Of a stretch of 37,866 bases of DNA, positions 17,076 through 26,302 are shown piece by piece (position 1 is the stretch's first letter; each line of letters begins with the position of its first letter). Made by a program: the position numbers and the translations under genes. This DNA is from Leptolyngbyaceae cyanobacterium RM1_1_2 (GTDB lineage Bacteria; Cyanobacteriota; Cyanobacteriia; Phormidesmidales; Phormidesmidaceae): contig JAAUQI010000049.1 of NCBI GenBank assembly GCA_012032345.1, positions 1-37,866 of the forward strand, given 5' to 3'. A model generated the notes under the pieces. The model was not told the DNA's origin and did no database searches. It saw only the letters and a list, made by a program, of their open reading frames with translations.

Positions 17076-18602
17076 TTAGCAAAACGTGTTGGACAGCGTT
17101 GCTTCTAGGGTTTTTTGAATTTTGGGCTTTAGCACCGTGTTGAGTTCATTTCTTAACAAATCCTTACTCTGATGCGGTTTGCCTATAGAAACCTGAACCC
17201 GGCCCAGAGTTACCCATTCCTTCAGCAGCTTACACTGGGACGCAGCCATACCAGCCGTCAATACTTGAGGATAGTTTTGGGGTTCATCTGAGCTAAAAAA
17301 TAGCAGCTTATAGCGTCCCGTCTGCCCTAGCAAAACAGCCAGTTCCTGCCCTGCCGATTGCTTCAAGTCTAAGTAGCAGGGCAGCCAGCGTAGACCCTGT
17401 TCTTTGGTATGAAGCACTGTGAGCCAAAGTACCATTGGATGCGGACTCATAGTGCAGATACAGTTGTTGTAAAGGATGCGAATATCACCTGATTGGAAAG
17501 CTGTTTGCGGCAGCATCAGCCAAATTGAGGATAGTTTGCGATCGCCCATCCGCAGCACCTTGGGGAAAACAATTTCGGCCACGGGCTTTTCTTTAGGCCA
17601 GGAGACCAGCCGACAGAACTGATCTTCAGAAACTTCCTGTTTGTCCTCTGGTTCAGTCTCAGCAACCGGCAGACGGGCCAGGGTGTGGCCGATTTGTCGG
17701 CTAATCCGCAAGCCAGCCCCAAACCGCTCTTCTAACGGGACTAAATCGTCTAGGATGACTTCAACACTGCTGGGGCGGTTGTCTGGATTTTTCTCCAAGC
17801 AGCTCATTACCAGCGTTTCTAGCCGTTTGGGAATTTTCAGAGCCTGATCGACTGCTACAAAAGACCTTGGAGGCTGGCTATGATGGGCGCGGTACCAGCC
17901 ACCAAATGAATTAGTCTCAGCTTTGACCGGCAGTCGCCCAGTTAACATCTGAAACATCATAATTCCCAGGCTATAAATATCAGAACGGCTATCCAGCTCG
18001 CGCCCTTCCATTTGTTCTGGCGAAGCGTAGGCTAGGGTTCCCATGAAGCAGTTGGTCTGATCGGCACCTGTCTGCATGAGCTTGGCGATGCCAAAATCAA
18101 GGATTTTGGCCAGCTCACCTAGGGTTGGATCTTGAGTTACCAAGATGTTGCTGGGTTTGATGTCTCGGTGAATAATGGGAAACCGATTGCCTTTAATGAC
18201 AATACCTTCATGGGCAGCCGCCAATCCCAAACAAATCTGACGACAGATAGCCAGAAACCGAGGAATGGCTAGCGGCTGGGCGCTGATAATGTCTCCCAAG
18301 CTCTTGCCTCGAAGATATTCCATTACATAAAAAGGCACTTCATCTTCACTGACACCGTAATCAGTCACTCGAACAACGTGAATGCTTTTTTGCCCTAGCT
18401 GGGCGCAGGTTGTCGCTTCTTGCACAAATCGCTCTTTCAGCTTGTCAGAGAGCAAAGCCTGCGCCAAAAATTTGATTGCAACCTTAACATCGCCCAAGAC
18501 CATGTCTTCTGCTAGGAAAACTCGCCCCATTGAGCCTTGTCCAATTTGCTCAAGCAGCCTGTAGCGGTTGTCTAACTTGCGTTTCTCAGTAGAGTCTGAC
18601 AT
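17076..18602 (-). CDS. Hanks-type serine/threonine protein kinase with a C-terminal extension
   Basis: From the ATG at 18602 the protein has 508 residues. The kinase domain is complete: Gly loop GQGSMG (21-26), ATP-binding Lys44 in VAIKF, MEYLRGKSLGDII, catalytic HRDIKPSN (145-152), DFG (169-171) and the APE region as SPEQMEG. No transmembrane helix follows, so it is cytosolic. The roughly 200 residues after the kinase domain contain a conserved-looking tail (LPQTAFQSGDIRILYNNCIC, MSPHPMVLWLTVLHTKEQGL) that I cannot assign. They probably sense or bind something. Substrates are unknown. A TTG at 18659 in the same frame would add 19 residues with no ribosome-binding site. Confidence 0.9.
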   Translation of the reverse strand: MSDSTEKRKLDNRYRLLEQIGQGSMGRVFLAEDMVLGDVKVAIKFLAQALLSDKLKERFVQEATTCAQLGQKSIHVVRVTDYGVSEDEVPFYVMEYLRGKSLGDIISAQPLAIPRFLAICRQICLGLAAAHEGIVIKGNRFPIIHRDIKPSNILVTQDPTLGELAKILDFGIAKLMQTGADQTNCFMGTLAYASPEQMEGRELDSRSDIYSLGIMMFQMLTGRLPVKAETNSFGGWYRAHHSQPPRSFVAVDQALKIPKRLETLVMSCLEKNPDNRPSSVEVILDDLVPLEERFGAGLRISRQIGHTLARLPVAETEPEDKQEVSEDQFCRLVSWPKEKPVAEIVFPKVLRMGDRKLSSIWLMLPQTAFQSGDIRILYNNCICTMSPHPMVLWLTVLHTKEQGLRWLPCYLDLKQSAGQELAVLLGQTGRYKLLFFSSDEPQNYPQVLTAGMAASQCKLLKEWVTLGRVQVSIGKPHQSKDLLRNELNTVLKPKIQKTLEATLSNTFC

Positions 18603-19047
18603 TAGGGTTAGCGCACTTTTGCAGAGCAACTTATCAATAAGGTAAGAAGCTGTTGTCAATAGCCGGGTTTAGCTGATAGAATTCCCAATTTTGCCAAGAG
18701 CAGCAAGCTTTGCTGGGCAATTGGGTGTTACTAGAAGGCTATAGCAATCTGTGTAGACGTGTAAGGAGATGGAGTTTTGCTATAGCTTTAATTTACTCTG
18801 CACCCTAAACTCTTGGCCACTAGCTGAAGGAGTATGGGAAGCCTCAAAGCCAAAATGCTGGTTTAGACAGGGGTATGCTGTAATTGCATCTCGACGGTGA
18901 AGCTTGTCCTACTGTATGCAGTGCCTTATAAACCTTACTTGATCGCTTAGAACAAAGGAATAAAAGAGAAGTAAGGATTTATTTGAATTTGATAAATACA
19001 TCTCTGGCTTCGCTGATAACCATGTCAAAGATAGCTCACTAAAGGCT
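18603..19047. other. Intergenic region upstream of the kinase gene
   Basis: About 445 bases with no gene on either strand, apart from the inverted repeat at 18738-18786. It lies between the kinase start and the end of the next minus-strand gene. Confidence 0.5.
18738..18786. repeat. 10-bp perfect inverted repeat, possible MITE-like remnant
   Basis: GCTATAGCAA at 18738-18747 is the exact reverse complement of TTGCTATAGC at 18777-18786, with 29 bases between. Each arm also contains a smaller palindrome (GCTATAGC). Short repeats of this form are scattered in cyanobacterial intergenic DNA, which is the basis for suggesting a mobile-element remnant. Confidence 0.45.
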
Positions 19048-19491
19048 TTAACCCTGCCTCTCTAGCGTAGCCTCCATTGCACTGGTCAGGTAGTGCCCTG
19101 CCATGATGCCGCTAGAGAGATGATATTTATCGCCACCGACACAGTAGAGAGTTTCGAAGCCAGTCCGTCGCTGGCGATCGTCAAGTACCCAATAGCGTTG
19201 AACAATCGATTCAGGAGCAATCCAGCCTTCTCCCTCAACGCGGCCCAGCAAACTGTGCTGCAAAACGAAGGTATACTGGCGCTCGCCTCCGGTCAGCCGT
19301 CCGCGATACTGCAAAGCAATTTCTGCCAGCGCTGTGTTGGGGAAGCTCAGTTTGGTAACCATCGTAAACCAGTCATCATGTCCCCAGGCAATGAGCGTTC
19401 TGCCTTTAACGCTGATAGGCATCGAATCGCGCTCTAGCCAATTCCCTTGAATGATCCAGCGTCCTGGTTCGATTAAAAAACTATGCCCCAC
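19048..19491 (-). CDS. Conserved hypothetical protein, probable beta-rich fold
   Basis: The 147-residue product (GTG start at 19491) is not one I can name. The sequence alternates hydrophobic and polar residues with many aromatics (GRWIIQGNWLERD, TLIAWGHDDWFTMVTKLSF, RQYTFVLQHSLLGRVEGEGW), suggesting a beta-barrel or lipocalin-like fold. It has no signal peptide, transmembrane helix or metal motif. An in-frame ATG at residue 24 is possible but would remove the GRWIIQGNW strand. The gene has no close operon partner: 189 bases separate it from anmK upstream on the same strand. Confidence 0.7.
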   Translation of the reverse strand: MGHSFLIEPGRWIIQGNWLERDSMPISVKGRTLIAWGHDDWFTMVTKLSFPNTALAEIALQYRGRLTGGERQYTFVLQHSLLGRVEGEGWIAPESIVQRYWVLDDRQRRTGFETLYCVGGDKYHLSSGIMAGHYLTSAMEATLERQG

Positions 19492-19680
19492 GAATTCATT
19501 ACCCCAAGAAAGATTGCGGTATTCTGCCTCTTCCCTTCAGGATAAAGTCTAACCGCAGTAAGCGAACAAGTCTTTATCCGAGGCTGATGGGTTGTTTACA
19601 ATTTTTTCACTCAGCATTCTTCGCAGCAGACCAGTGATTTTTCAAAGATTGGCAACCCTTAGAAAAATTTCTGATGAACC

Positions 19681-20862
19681 CTAACGACTCCGCAGCGGCC
19701 AGCACAAATTGCCCAGCAAAGTCCGCTGTCTTGCCCCTGTAACGCTGGGTAGATTGCCAGAAATGCCGTGATAGCGCCAAAAGCCAAGTACAGCGAAAGC
19801 GATCGCCTCTTTTGCATCAGCGCTCAGTCCAGCCTCATCTGTCGTCAGTACAGGAATTGGCTGCAAATGCTGCTGTAGCTGCTGGAGTAGATGCCCGTTG
19901 CGGCTACCGCCGCCACAGAGCAAAACCTCTGCCGGGGGAGCAGGTAAAAAGTCGGCGTAGCTTTGCACAATGCTGGCAACGGTTAGCTGTGTGAGCGTTG
20001 ACAGGATATCGGCAGGCGATAAATCATGAGCTTCAGCCTCAGCCAGGCACTGCTGCCAGTAGGCCCAACCAAACAGTTCTCGCCCGGTTGATTTGGGAGG
20101 CGGCTGATGAAAATAGGGCTGCTGTAGCCACTGGTCAACCAGCAGCTGACACGGCGTTCCTTGCGCGGCCCAACGGCCTCCTGAGTCGTATGTCTGCTGG
20201 CCTTGAGAAAAGTGCGATACTGCCAGATCTAGCAGGCTGTTGGCAGGCCCCGTGTCCCAGCCAAAGACGCCCCGCATTTCGCCCGCTGCGCCCTGATTTT
20301 GCTGGCTGGGCAGATAGGTGACGTTGCCGATGCCGCCGAGATTTTGAACGCAACGAGGCTGTTGGGGATGACTGAGTAAACAGGCATCGACGGGAGAAAC
20401 TAGGGGTGCGCCCTGACCGCCTACGGCAATATCAGCCGCCCGAAAATTGCTGACAGTTGGTAGCTGAGTCACTGCGGCGATCGCGTCTCCTCGCCCTAGC
20501 TGCAAGCTGTAGCCTAGCGATAAAGTGACGGGTGTTTCTGTCTGATCAGAGGGGACAGGTCGATGAAAGACAGTCTGGCCATGAGACGCGACGAGTTCGG
20601 CCAGAGCGTTTTTGGACTGGAGATCTTGGGCAGCGCTGGCGAAAGCAAAGGCGATGGCATCGTCTAGGCTGGCCAAATCTGCCACAGATAGCGGCTGCCC
20701 CGCCCCCGCCGCCAAAATTTGCTGGCGCAGAGCTGGTTCGTAAGGATAGGTTTCGCTGGCCAGCAACGTTGCCGTAATTTCAAAGCCTTCTCCTCTGATA
20801 TCAACTAGAGCAGCGTCAATGCCATCGACAGAAGTACCGCTGATCAGGCCAATAACTTTCAT
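19681..20862 (-). CDS. anmK: Anhydro-N-acetylmuramic acid kinase
   Basis: AnmK opens and phosphorylates 1,6-anhydro-MurNAc released from peptidoglycan turnover, giving MurNAc-6-phosphate in the cytosol. The 393-residue protein has the family motifs in order: [17 protein letters not shown] (5-21), [58 protein letters not shown] with the catalytic Asp, and [16 protein letters not shown]. The length is normal. The start overlaps the end of the KtrA-type gene by 4 bases (ATGA), so the two are translationally coupled although functionally unlike. No murQ or other recycling gene is visible. Confidence 0.94.
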   Translation of the reverse strand: MKVIGLISGTSVDGIDAALVDIRGEGFEITATLLASETYPYEPALRQQILAAGAGQPLSVADLASLDDAIAFAFASAAQDLQSKNALAELVASHGQTVFHRPVPSDQTETPVTLSLGYSLQLGRGDAIAAVTQLPTVSNFRAADIAVGGQGAPLVSPVDACLLSHPQQPRCVQNLGGIGNVTYLPSQQNQGAAGEMRGVFGWDTGPANSLLDLAVSHFSQGQQTYDSGGRWAAQGTPCQLLVDQWLQQPYFHQPPPKSTGRELFGWAYWQQCLAEAEAHDLSPADILSTLTQLTVASIVQSYADFLPAPPAEVLLCGGGSRNGHLLQQLQQHLQPIPVLTTDEAGLSADAKEAIAFAVLGFWRYHGISGNLPSVTGARQRTLLGNLCWPLRSR

Positions 20863-21587
20863 CCATTCACTCCAATGTTGTGGGCCATCGGCAGGCGATC
20901 GAGTCCCTTGTTAGAGCCAATCACCACCATGACCGTGCCCGTTCGCAGCCGCTTGACCGGGCTGGGATTGATCTCAAATTTATCGGGCGATTCCTCTTTG
21001 CTAATGGCCATCAGGGTGAGGCCATAGCGCTTGCGCAAATCCAGTTCCACAATAGTCTTTTGATCAAATGCTTCTGGCACAATCACCTCGGCGATACTGT
21101 GGTCAGGATCTAGCTCAAAGCGGTCTAAAATACCAGGGCGGGTCAGCGATCGCGCTAGCTCACAGCCCATCTCATGCTCCGGAAAAACTACCCGATCCGC
21201 CCCCACTCGATTTAGCAGCTTACCGTGAATCTCAGTTGAAGCCTTGGCAATTACGTTAGGCACCCCAGCCTCTTTGACATTAAGCGTTGTGATAATGCTT
21301 TCTTGAATGTAGTTACCAATGGCGATAATCACGGTGTCCATATCGGCAATGCCCGCCTCTTTTAAGGCAGAAGGCTCAGTGGAGTCTAGCTGAATGGCAT
21401 GAGTCGCTAGCTGGTCGGTTAAAATCTGAGCCACCCGCCGCTCGTCAACATCGACGCCTAGCACCTCGTGTCCAAGCTGATGCAGCGTTGAACAAACAGC
21501 TCGGCCAAAACGGCCCAAACCAATAACGGCAAATTGCCGATTTCCTGAGCGCAGATGCTGAAAAAGGCTTAAAGAAGATAGATTCAC
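20859..21587 (-). CDS. KtrA/TrkA-type potassium channel regulatory subunit (RCK)
   Basis: RCK proteins form cytosolic rings that gate K+ uptake channels (KtrB/TrkH) in response to nucleotides. The protein has an N-terminal Rossmann domain ([14 protein letters not shown], then the acid-ended strand GVDVDE, and [14 protein letters not shown]) and a C-terminal TrkA-C domain ([31 protein letters not shown]). I chose the GTG at 21587 (242 aa): it gives the MNLSSLS start seen in cyanobacterial KtrA, and GGAG lies 9 bases upstream. An in-frame TTG at 21620 is the alternative. The membrane partner KtrB is not in the window. It is coupled to anmK by a 4-base overlap. Confidence 0.9.
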   Translation of the reverse strand: MNLSSLSLFQHLRSGNRQFAVIGLGRFGRAVCSTLHQLGHEVLGVDVDERRVAQILTDQLATHAIQLDSTEPSALKEAGIADMDTVIIAIGNYIQESIITTLNVKEAGVPNVIAKASTEIHGKLLNRVGADRVVFPEHEMGCELARSLTRPGILDRFELDPDHSIAEVIVPEAFDQKTIVELDLRKRYGLTLMAISKEESPDKFEINPSPVKRLRTGTVMVVIGSNKGLDRLPMAHNIGVNG

Positions 21588-21745
21588 TGCAGACTGCTCC
21601 GACCTGTTTGGGTGATTCAACAGCCGCTTTGAAGCGGCTCTAGGTATCCGCTCACTTGAGCTAGCAGATTTTAGTCTATCGAGATTTTGTCACTCATATC
21701 CAAAATCAGGAGTGAGAAAGAGAGGGTAAAAACACCAACCCTATA

Positions 21746-23530
21746 CTAGATATCAGACTCACCCGCTTCAGCCCCTTCATCTGAGACTGCTTGTGGTTGA
21801 GCGTCTGTTTTGGGCTGTCCCTTTTGTTGGCCCTTTTGTTGACTACCTCCAGTAGCCTCTGGCTGGTTAAGGGTTTCAATCTTAAACGAGTCAGCCGGGT
21901 GCAGCCAGATTTCGCGCTGTGGGAAGGGAATGGAGGTTTCAGTATCTTGTAGAGCGAGCTGAAAACGACGGCGATACTCACGCGAAACATCCCACTGCTT
22001 CATCGGCTGAGTTTTAATCCAGACGCGAACAATCAAAGCGCTGTCGCCAAAATCATCGACGCCTAGAATTTTGGGTTCTTCTAAAATCAGTTCCTGCCAG
22101 GTTTCATCTGAATGCATCTCCTGTCCGACCCGACGAGCCAAATCTAGCATTTGATCAATATTGGCGTTGTAGTGAACTGGCAGCTTCAAGTCGGATCGTG
22201 ACCAGTGTAATGAGTAGTTAGCAACTCGGTTAATATCGCTAGTTGGAATAGTGATCAGACGCCCTCCTGTATCCCGCAGCTGGGTGATCCGCAGATTCAT
22301 ATTTTCAACTAGGCCCGCATCTTCATCAATAGCTACTACATCACCGATGGCGTACTGATCTTCAAGGATAATAAAAAAAGCTTTAACAGCCCCTGTAATC
22401 AGGTTTCGAGCCGCCAGGGAAAAGGCTAGCCCAATCAGGCCAAAGCTAGCCAGCAGAACGCCTAAATTAATTCCCGTAGCGGCTAGGGCAACAAACAGAC
22501 CTACGCCAATCCAGATGAAGTTTGTCAGATTTTTGACAGCGCTAGAAATGGTTTTGATCCGCAGCTCTAATCGCCGTGAGCTATCAGAGCTAAAGCCTTC
22601 TCGATCTTTGAGACTGCTGACAAAGCGATCGATTAGCAAATAGCTGAGACGAATTCCTAGGTAGGCGACGACAATGACGATGCCGATAATTAACGGTAGC
22701 TTGGCTGCTCCTAAAAAGTCATTTTGCAGCGATCGCGTCTGCGGAAAAAATCCGGCTATCCACAGCACAGTCCCGACTAAAATCAACCCCTGAATCAGAG
22801 GCAAAAGCCGCGACTGCATATCTTGCAGGTGCCGCCGCTGCTGAGGCTCTAGCTGATTTAAACGGTTGCCCGCCAGCACCTGAGTCCCCATACTTAAAAG
22901 CTCTTCTCGCCAGTGTCCTAAGCTCCAGGCAAGGGCGATCGCCATCACTATAATCCCAACCGCAATCAAGCCCTGCTGTTGCAGGTAGTCTACCTGCCGT
23001 TCTCGGTAGGCTCGCTCTAATACCTGAGGCAGCTTCTGGTCTAGCAATTGCTCAATTGCCTCCAGGGTCATTCCCTGCTGACGCGCATCTTCAGGCGTTA
23101 GCGTAAACAGGTATGAGCCATTGACGTAAACGCTCAGCGGTTCAAAACGGTCTACCTGAGAGGTGGTGACGCGAAGGCTCGGCGATTCCATCTGCAGATA
23201 TTCATCGCGGATAGCCGTCAGATTATCTTCAATGCGCTGCTGCCGCTGAGCCAGTGCAGACTGGGGGGCGGCGATTTGAAACACCTTGTAGCCATCTAGC
23301 CAAATCCACCCCAGACTGGAGCTGTCAGACGACGAACTGCTGGCTGGACTAGGCATTTGCATCAGCAGAGGAGACTGGGGCAAAGCAGCTGAAGCAGCGG
23401 GAGGCAGCATCAGGGTGGCAAGCAGCGCTAAGACAAATAGACAGCCAGCGAATTTTTTCTTGAGGAACTGAAAACAACGCACCGTGTTTAACCTGATTGT
23501 GACAGCAGCTTCTCGTAATCTGCCGTACAT
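21746..23530 (-). CDS. MscS-family mechanosensitive ion channel
   Basis: MscS channels open under membrane tension and release solutes on hypo-osmotic shock. The 594-residue protein has an N-terminal signal sequence (FAGCLFVLALLATLMLPPAA), a roughly 150-residue periplasmic region, and several transmembrane helices. The pore helix and beta domain typical of MscS are at about residues 350-430: GVLLASFGLIGLAFSLAARN, then FIILEDQYAIGDVVAIDE, GLVENMNLRITQLRDTGGRL and ITIPTSDINRVANYS. The C-terminal 45 residues are Gln/Lys/Gly-rich (GGSQQKGQQKGQPK) and probably disordered. The larger size (E. coli MscS is 286 aa) puts it among the extended MscS-like proteins. It is a single-gene unit. Confidence 0.92.
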   Translation of the reverse strand: MYGRLREAAVTIRLNTVRCFQFLKKKFAGCLFVLALLATLMLPPAASAALPQSPLLMQMPSPASSSSSDSSSLGWIWLDGYKVFQIAAPQSALAQRQQRIEDNLTAIRDEYLQMESPSLRVTTSQVDRFEPLSVYVNGSYLFTLTPEDARQQGMTLEAIEQLLDQKLPQVLERAYRERQVDYLQQQGLIAVGIIVMAIALAWSLGHWREELLSMGTQVLAGNRLNQLEPQQRRHLQDMQSRLLPLIQGLILVGTVLWIAGFFPQTRSLQNDFLGAAKLPLIIGIVIVVAYLGIRLSYLLIDRFVSSLKDREGFSSDSSRRLELRIKTISSAVKNLTNFIWIGVGLFVALAATGINLGVLLASFGLIGLAFSLAARNLITGAVKAFFIILEDQYAIGDVVAIDEDAGLVENMNLRITQLRDTGGRLITIPTSDINRVANYSLHWSRSDLKLPVHYNANIDQMLDLARRVGQEMHSDETWQELILEEPKILGVDDFGDSALIVRVWIKTQPMKQWDVSREYRRRFQLALQDTETSIPFPQREIWLHPADSFKIETLNQPEATGGSQQKGQQKGQPKTDAQPQAVSDEGAEAGESDI

Positions 23531-23640
23531 GAGCTGACGCCATCATCCGCCTGTGGGGATAACGGTTTCGACTGGTCGTCTGGTTTTTCGCTGCCGTGCG
23601 ATCGCATTAAAATGAAGACACTGTCCAGTCACAAGTAGCT

Positions 23641-24282
23641 ATGGGACAAACACAAACTGCACTGCCGACAGACACCTGGATACCCGCCACCTGGGACGAA
23701 TATCTACAGGCTATACAGGCTCCTGACGGCATAAAAGGGAGCAGCTACTATCACGACGGGCGCATGAGGTTAGAAATGTCTCCGCTTGGCAATCCCCACT
23801 CCCGCGATCATTTCATTGTTGTCTATGCAGTAGGTCTGTTTGCTGGCGTTAAAGATATTGATTTAGACGGGCACGACAACTGTACCTACCGCAAGACAGG
23901 CTATGAAGAGGCTCAGCCCGACGCTTCTTTCTATATTGGAGCCAATGCTGAGGCAATTCCCTGGGAAGCAACCATTATCGACCTAGACATTTATCCCCCA
24001 CCCGATTTGGTAATTGAGGTTGCTTTTTCTTCCTTAGCAGATGACAAAGGAGAAAAGCGTCTGCTCTACGAAGCTCTGGGCGTTCGAGAATATTGGATCA
24101 TTGATGTGCAAGCCGTAAAGGTCATTGCTTTTACCGTCGAAAACGGCGGTAGCCGACGTATCGACGAGTCTCAGGTGCTAAGTGGACTAAAGATTAAGCT
24201 GCTAGAGGCGGCCTTTCAGCGCAGCCGCAAGATGAACCACGGAAAAGTTAGCGCCTGGCTCTTACAGCAGCTTCAGGCTTGA
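23641..24282 (+). CDS. Uma2-family (DUF820) restriction-nuclease-fold protein
   Basis: The 213-residue protein belongs to the Uma2/DUF820 family, abundant and multi-copy in cyanobacteria. It has the PD-(D/E)xK nuclease fold with PDASFYIG, PPPDLVIEVAFSSLADD and EKRLLYEALGVREYWIIDV in the usual order; the Asp and Glu of DLVIEV and the downstream Lys would be the catalytic set. The early block STYYHDGRMRLEMSP-like region (residues 35-50) is typical. Biological role is unknown; mobile-element-derived or defence roles have been suggested for the family. Its 3' end overlaps the convergent acetyltransferase gene by 10 bases. Confidence 0.9.
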   Translation: MGQTQTALPTDTWIPATWDEYLQAIQAPDGIKGSSYYHDGRMRLEMSPLGNPHSRDHFIVVYAVGLFAGVKDIDLDGHDNCTYRKTGYEEAQPDASFYIGANAEAIPWEATIIDLDIYPPPDLVIEVAFSSLADDKGEKRLLYEALGVREYWIIDVQAVKVIAFTVENGGSRRIDESQVLSGLKIKLLEAAFQRSRKMNHGKVSAWLLQQLQA

Positions 24283-24773
24283 AAATACTCAGAGTGCAGG
24301 ATTGACATCAGGATGAGTGACTCAAATCCCTGGTCAGTCTTGATGCATTCGCGCAAAATGCCTTCTTCGACAAAACCTTCTTGCTCGTATAGCTGTTTAG
24401 CTCGGTGATTGTAAACTTTGAGGTCAAGCCAGAGACGGTGAGCATTGTATGTTTCAAAGGCAAGCTGCTGGGCCTGACGCAGGGCAGAGCGGCCATAGCC
24501 TCGTCCTTTTTCGGTAACAACCAAACGGCAAAGCTCTAAAGCATGGTGTGGACTGGTTAAGCCAGTCAGTATCAGGTAGCCCACAGCCTGCTGGCCAGTA
24601 TCCTGAAGGATGTAGTGAAGCTCATCAGGGTCTTCAAGGCAGGCTTGATGACGCGATCGCGTCCAGCCAACAACAAATCGAGCATTTTCGGGATGCTGCT
24701 CAGCCGATAGGATGAAGTCTAAGTCAGGCTCGGTGCTCAGTCGGAGTTTGATCGGTTCAGGCAGACTGCCCAT
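24273..24773 (-). CDS. GNAT-family N-acetyltransferase
   Basis: The product (166 aa from the ATG at 24773) is a RimJ/RimL-like acetyltransferase. It transfers acetyl from acetyl-CoA to an amine; the substrate is unknown. Motifs include VGYLILTG, LELCRLVVTEKGRGYGRSAL (the CoA-binding R/Q-x-x-G-x-G/A loop), HRLWLDLKVYNHRAKQLYEQ and GFVEEGILRE. I prefer the ATG at 24773 because it lies 11 bases after the stop of the solute-binding-like gene; an in-frame ATG at 24824 would overlap that gene by 40 bases. The close spacing suggests one transcript. Confidence 0.88.
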   Translation of the reverse strand: MGSLPEPIKLRLSTEPDLDFILSAEQHPENARFVVGWTRSRHQACLEDPDELHYILQDTGQQAVGYLILTGLTSPHHALELCRLVVTEKGRGYGRSALRQAQQLAFETYNAHRLWLDLKVYNHRAKQLYEQEGFVEEGILRECIKTDQGFESLILMSILHSEYFQA

Positions 24774-24784
24774 TGCAGCTTTAT

Positions 24785-25549
24785 TTAGAAGGGGCAAGGC
24801 TTGTAGGGAATCCACCGTGCCCATAATTTAGCCAAGGTTCCTTCAGCAATCAGCTGATTAAAGCCAAAGTTGAGGGCGTCTAACAGTTCTCGATTGCCGG
24901 GGACAACCCCGACGCCGAACGGTATTTGAGTTGGGATCTCGAAAGCAACCCGTAGGTCTTGATCCATCGATTCAGCTGCCAGCAGCAGCAAAGCATTGTC
25001 TAGCACCGCATCGATTACCTTTGACTGCACTGCTTTAATCATATCTGGCAAAATCTGACTGCCCCCTGAAAACTCAACAATTTCCAGGTCAGGGAGCTGG
25101 TTAATCAAGTCAAGTTCGATACCGTGAGTACTGGCTCCTAAACGAACTGACTTCAAATCTTCGACTGTTGCGATCGCACTCTCATCTCGCACCAATACCG
25201 CCACGTCAAAACGACCGTAAGCCCGCGTGAAATCGGCCCAGGCGCGTTTTGTCTGAGTAATGGGCTGGCTAAACCAGACCACATCATATGCGCCCGAGCT
25301 GAGCTGAGTGTAAAATTCGCTAGGTGAAAAGTTGTACCAAACTGGCTCAAGCCCAAGCTTTTTGCAAATAGCCTCTGCAGCGGCAGGCTCATAGCCAAGG
25401 CGTCTGCCCTCCTCATCTAGGTAGCTCATGGGGCGGGCATCAAAGTCGCTGGCGATGATACGCAGCTTTCCGGGCTGGACGGTTGTTAGTGAAGAACTAC
25501 CGCTCATTATTTTGTCAGATGCCCTAGCAGTCGGTCTCAGAGTTTCCAT
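24785..25549 (-). CDS. Family 3 solute-binding-like protein without a signal peptide
   Basis: The 254-residue protein has the fold of amino-acid-binding proteins (SBP_bac_3): KLRIIASDFDARPMSYLDEE, GYEPAAAEAICKKLGLEPVW, YDVVWFSQPITQTKRAWADF, LGASTHGIELDLINQ and VVPGNRELLDALNFGFNQLI. The N-terminus (METLRPTARASDKIMSGSSS) is polar and lacks any signal peptide or lipobox, so the protein should stay in the cytosol. No ABC permease gene is adjacent. It may be a cytosolic ligand sensor or enzyme-like relative of the family, feeding or regulating the acetyltransferase downstream. It could also be a family member whose true start was lost. An ATG at residue 15 is the alternative start and also gives no signal. 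Confidence 0.85.
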   Translation of the reverse strand: METLRPTARASDKIMSGSSSLTTVQPGKLRIIASDFDARPMSYLDEEGRRLGYEPAAAEAICKKLGLEPVWYNFSPSEFYTQLSSGAYDVVWFSQPITQTKRAWADFTRAYGRFDVAVLVRDESAIATVEDLKSVRLGASTHGIELDLINQLPDLEIVEFSGGSQILPDMIKAVQSKVIDAVLDNALLLLAAESMDQDLRVAFEIPTQIPFGVGVVPGNRELLDALNFGFNQLIAEGTLAKLWARWIPYKPCPF

Positions 25550-25735
25550 AGTGTCTCTGTTGCCGTTATTTATATAAACTTACCAAGACTTGACCCATTA
25601 GTAGAAGATGTGGTCTACCCCTCACTAAAGCTTCAGGTTATTTTCTTGATAATGCCCGCTGACTTTATTAAAGTAACGTAAATACCAGAAGCAAATTAAA
25701 TTTTGCAGAAGTTTTATAGCAGGCTTCGCTTTTTG

Positions 25736-26014
25736 ATGACAAAAGACTACCATCGCTTCTGCCAAAACGTCAGGCTCTACGGGAATGAGTATGCTGTTGT
25801 AGTCGCTACTATAGCGTTCAGTGATGCTACCACTACTAACCGAATTAGGGGTTTACCGGGTGTGGACGTGAAGTCCTATGAAGAGCAAGAGGGCAGCCTG
25901 GTGATAGACGTAGAAGCTCATGTTCAGGTGTGGTTTACCCAGGCCCCCAGTAGACCGTCACATTTTGACCCGCCGCTGTGGCACTGCGACCGACTACTGC
26001 TCCCGCGTCGTTGA
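25736..26014 (+). CDS. Doubtful hypothetical ORF
   Basis: The frame from the ATG at 25736 encodes 92 residues (MTKDYHRFCQNVRLYGNEYA and on). The first 65 or so look protein-like, with VVVATIAFSD and GSLVIDVEAHVQVWF. The last 25 are antisense to the HAF-repeat remnant at 25935-26166, so the original 3' end is probably gone. No family is recognised and no clear ribosome-binding site is present. It may be the front of a gene cut by the rearrangement that left the HAF fragment, or no gene at all. Confidence 0.25.
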   Translation: MTKDYHRFCQNVRLYGNEYAVVVATIAFSDATTTNRIRGLPGVDVKSYEEQEGSLVIDVEAHVQVWFTQAPSRPSHFDPPLWHCDRLLLPRR

Positions 26015-26166
26015 TGCCTAGAGCAACACCGGTTTGACCAAGCGTTAGACCAGACAAAGGCCCGGTTAACACCATCGGCATCTTCTGCTACAGACAATGT
26101 CACCGGATTGGTTGAGTCCGTAAGCGATTTGGGCATGAACGTCTCGAATCAGTTTTTCGTCGTTAT
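25935..26166 (-). pseudogene. Remnant of a HAF-repeat extracellular protein gene
   Basis: Three consecutive frames on the reverse strand each give part of a HAF-type repeat (pattern A-x-G-I-N-D/x-x-G-x-V-V-G ... R-A-F-x-W). The first reads HAQIAYGLNQSGDIV; after a shift, VAEDADGVNRAFVWS; after another shift, LGINDAGAVVGRSATAAG and NVTVYWGPG to a TAA at 25935-25937. No single frame reads through, so the gene is broken by at least two frameshifts and has no start. HAF-repeat proteins are secreted proteins of unknown function. Confidence rests on the recurring motif pattern. Confidence 0.7.
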
Positions 26167-26302
26167 CAGGTCTTAGCAAGTTGCTTGTAAGGTTCGGCGC
26201 AAACGCAGAGTCAGCAGCGCGATCGCACCCCCTGTGTAAGCTAGAGAAATGACTGACGTGTCAAGCGTGACATTTAAAAAACCCTCAATCACTTAATTGG
26301 AA

